Part shown: piece after piece, positions 5,061-5,396 of the stretch
Position numbering within the stretch: position 1 is the first letter of the stretch
Layout: each line of letters opens with the position of its first letter
Assembly (NCBI GenBank): GCA_945907225.1
Contig: CAMDSN010000119.1
Location: 1-5,396 of the forward strand
Reading direction: 5' to 3'
DNA: 5,396 nt
Source of the DNA: Flavobacterium psychrophilum
GTDB taxonomy: Bacteria; Bacteroidota; Bacteroidia; Flavobacteriales; Flavobacteriaceae
Position numbers and translations under genes: made by a program
The notes under the pieces: model-generated
Databases searched by the model: none
Seen by the model: only the letters and a program-made list of their open reading frames with translations
What the model was told of the DNA's origin: nothing

Positions 5061-5396
5061 GAGTAAAATAATTTGGTCATGCCTTTTGGTATTTCTATTG
5101 GTCTTGGTTAGGGTATTTGAAGCCGATCTTTTTTATGATCCTTTTTTAAATTATTTCAAAACAGAAAATGCATCCGTACCTTTTCCAAGAATACATATTT
5201 TTAAATTATTTTTCAGTTTGGGGTTTAGGTTTTATCTTAATTCTGTGATATCATTATTCTTGTTGTATGTTATTTTTAAAGACTCTAAAATTATTAAAAT
5301 TGCTGCATTCATTTATGTGGTTTTGGGTTCTTTACTTATGATTAGTTTTATTTTTACACTAAATTTCTTTGGAGAAGAGAGTAAAATGACTTTGTT
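5035..5396 (+). CDS. Exosortase F system-associated membrane protein (3' end outside window)
   Basis: An ATG at 5035 opens a frame that stays open to the window edge (120 codons plus 2 bases). It is in a different frame from xrtF and overlaps its last 26 bases. The first in-frame stop upstream is at 5017-5019, and no other early start exists. Residues about 12-28 are a hydrophobic segment, followed by RVFEADLFYDPFLNYFK (26-42), a short loop with PFPRIH (49-54), and two more membrane segments (about 66-81 and 86-111). I recognise the RVFE...LFYDPFLxYF pattern and position after xrtF as the small flavobacterial family annotated as exosortase F system-associated protein. Family members are about 140-150 residues as I recall, so perhaps 20-30 residues are missing here. 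Its biochemical role is unknown to me. The overlap and conserved pairing suggest that it works with XrtF in the inner membrane. Confidence 0.85.
   Translation, partial: MLAKLLQNKSKIIWSCLLVFLLVLVRVFEADLFYDPFLNYFKTENASVPFPRIHIFKLFFSLGFRFYLNSVISLFLLYVIFKDSKIIKIAAFIYVVLGSLLMISFIFTLNFFGEESKMTL

Overview
The window looks like chromosomal DNA of a Flavobacterium-type member of the Bacteroidetes. The evidence is an AT-rich base composition, a short primary sigma factor without region 1.1, promoter boxes of the Bacteroidetes TAnnTTTG type, mostly A-rich leaders with little Shine-Dalgarno sequence, and an exosortase F locus, which as far as I know is a flavobacterial family. The species cannot be named from this sequence.

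Layout. Positions 1-327 hold no gene. They contain short repeats, a compact multi-arm inverted-repeat element (154-213) and the terminator of the sigma factor gene. Three information-processing genes follow on the minus strand, listed here from high to low coordinates as they are transcribed: rpsO (ribosomal protein S15, 3603-3872), pnp (polynucleotide phosphorylase, 1329-3452) and rpoD (primary sigma factor, 328-1191). Each is followed by its own intrinsic terminator. rpsO has a clear Bacteroidetes promoter. pnp has no recognisable promoter of its own and probably depends on readthrough past the rpsO terminator. Its 150-base leader contains alternative inverted repeats that could act in regulation.

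Upstream of rpsO, also on the minus strand, is a small GAF-domain protein related to free methionine-(R)-sulfoxide reductase (3978-4433). It keeps two of the three family cysteines. It is divergent from xrtF (4503-5060, plus strand, probable TTG start), a membrane cysteine protease-like exosortase. A second membrane-protein gene overlaps the xrtF 3' end by 26 bases and runs off the window (5035-5396). I recognise it as the exosortase F system-associated protein. The two divergent genes share a 69-base spacer with a candidate -7 box for each direction.

How the genes work together. S15 and PNPase are a classic translation/RNA-decay pairing. The sigma factor beside them would be the one that reads the TAnnTTTG promoters seen here. 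XrtF and its partner form a separate, probably translationally coupled module for processing or sorting surface proteins. No substrate with a sorting signal is visible in the window. Most of the window is ordinary core genome. The less explained parts are the exosortase F pair, the structured repeat at 154-213, the pnp leader and the altered cysteine set of the GAF protein.
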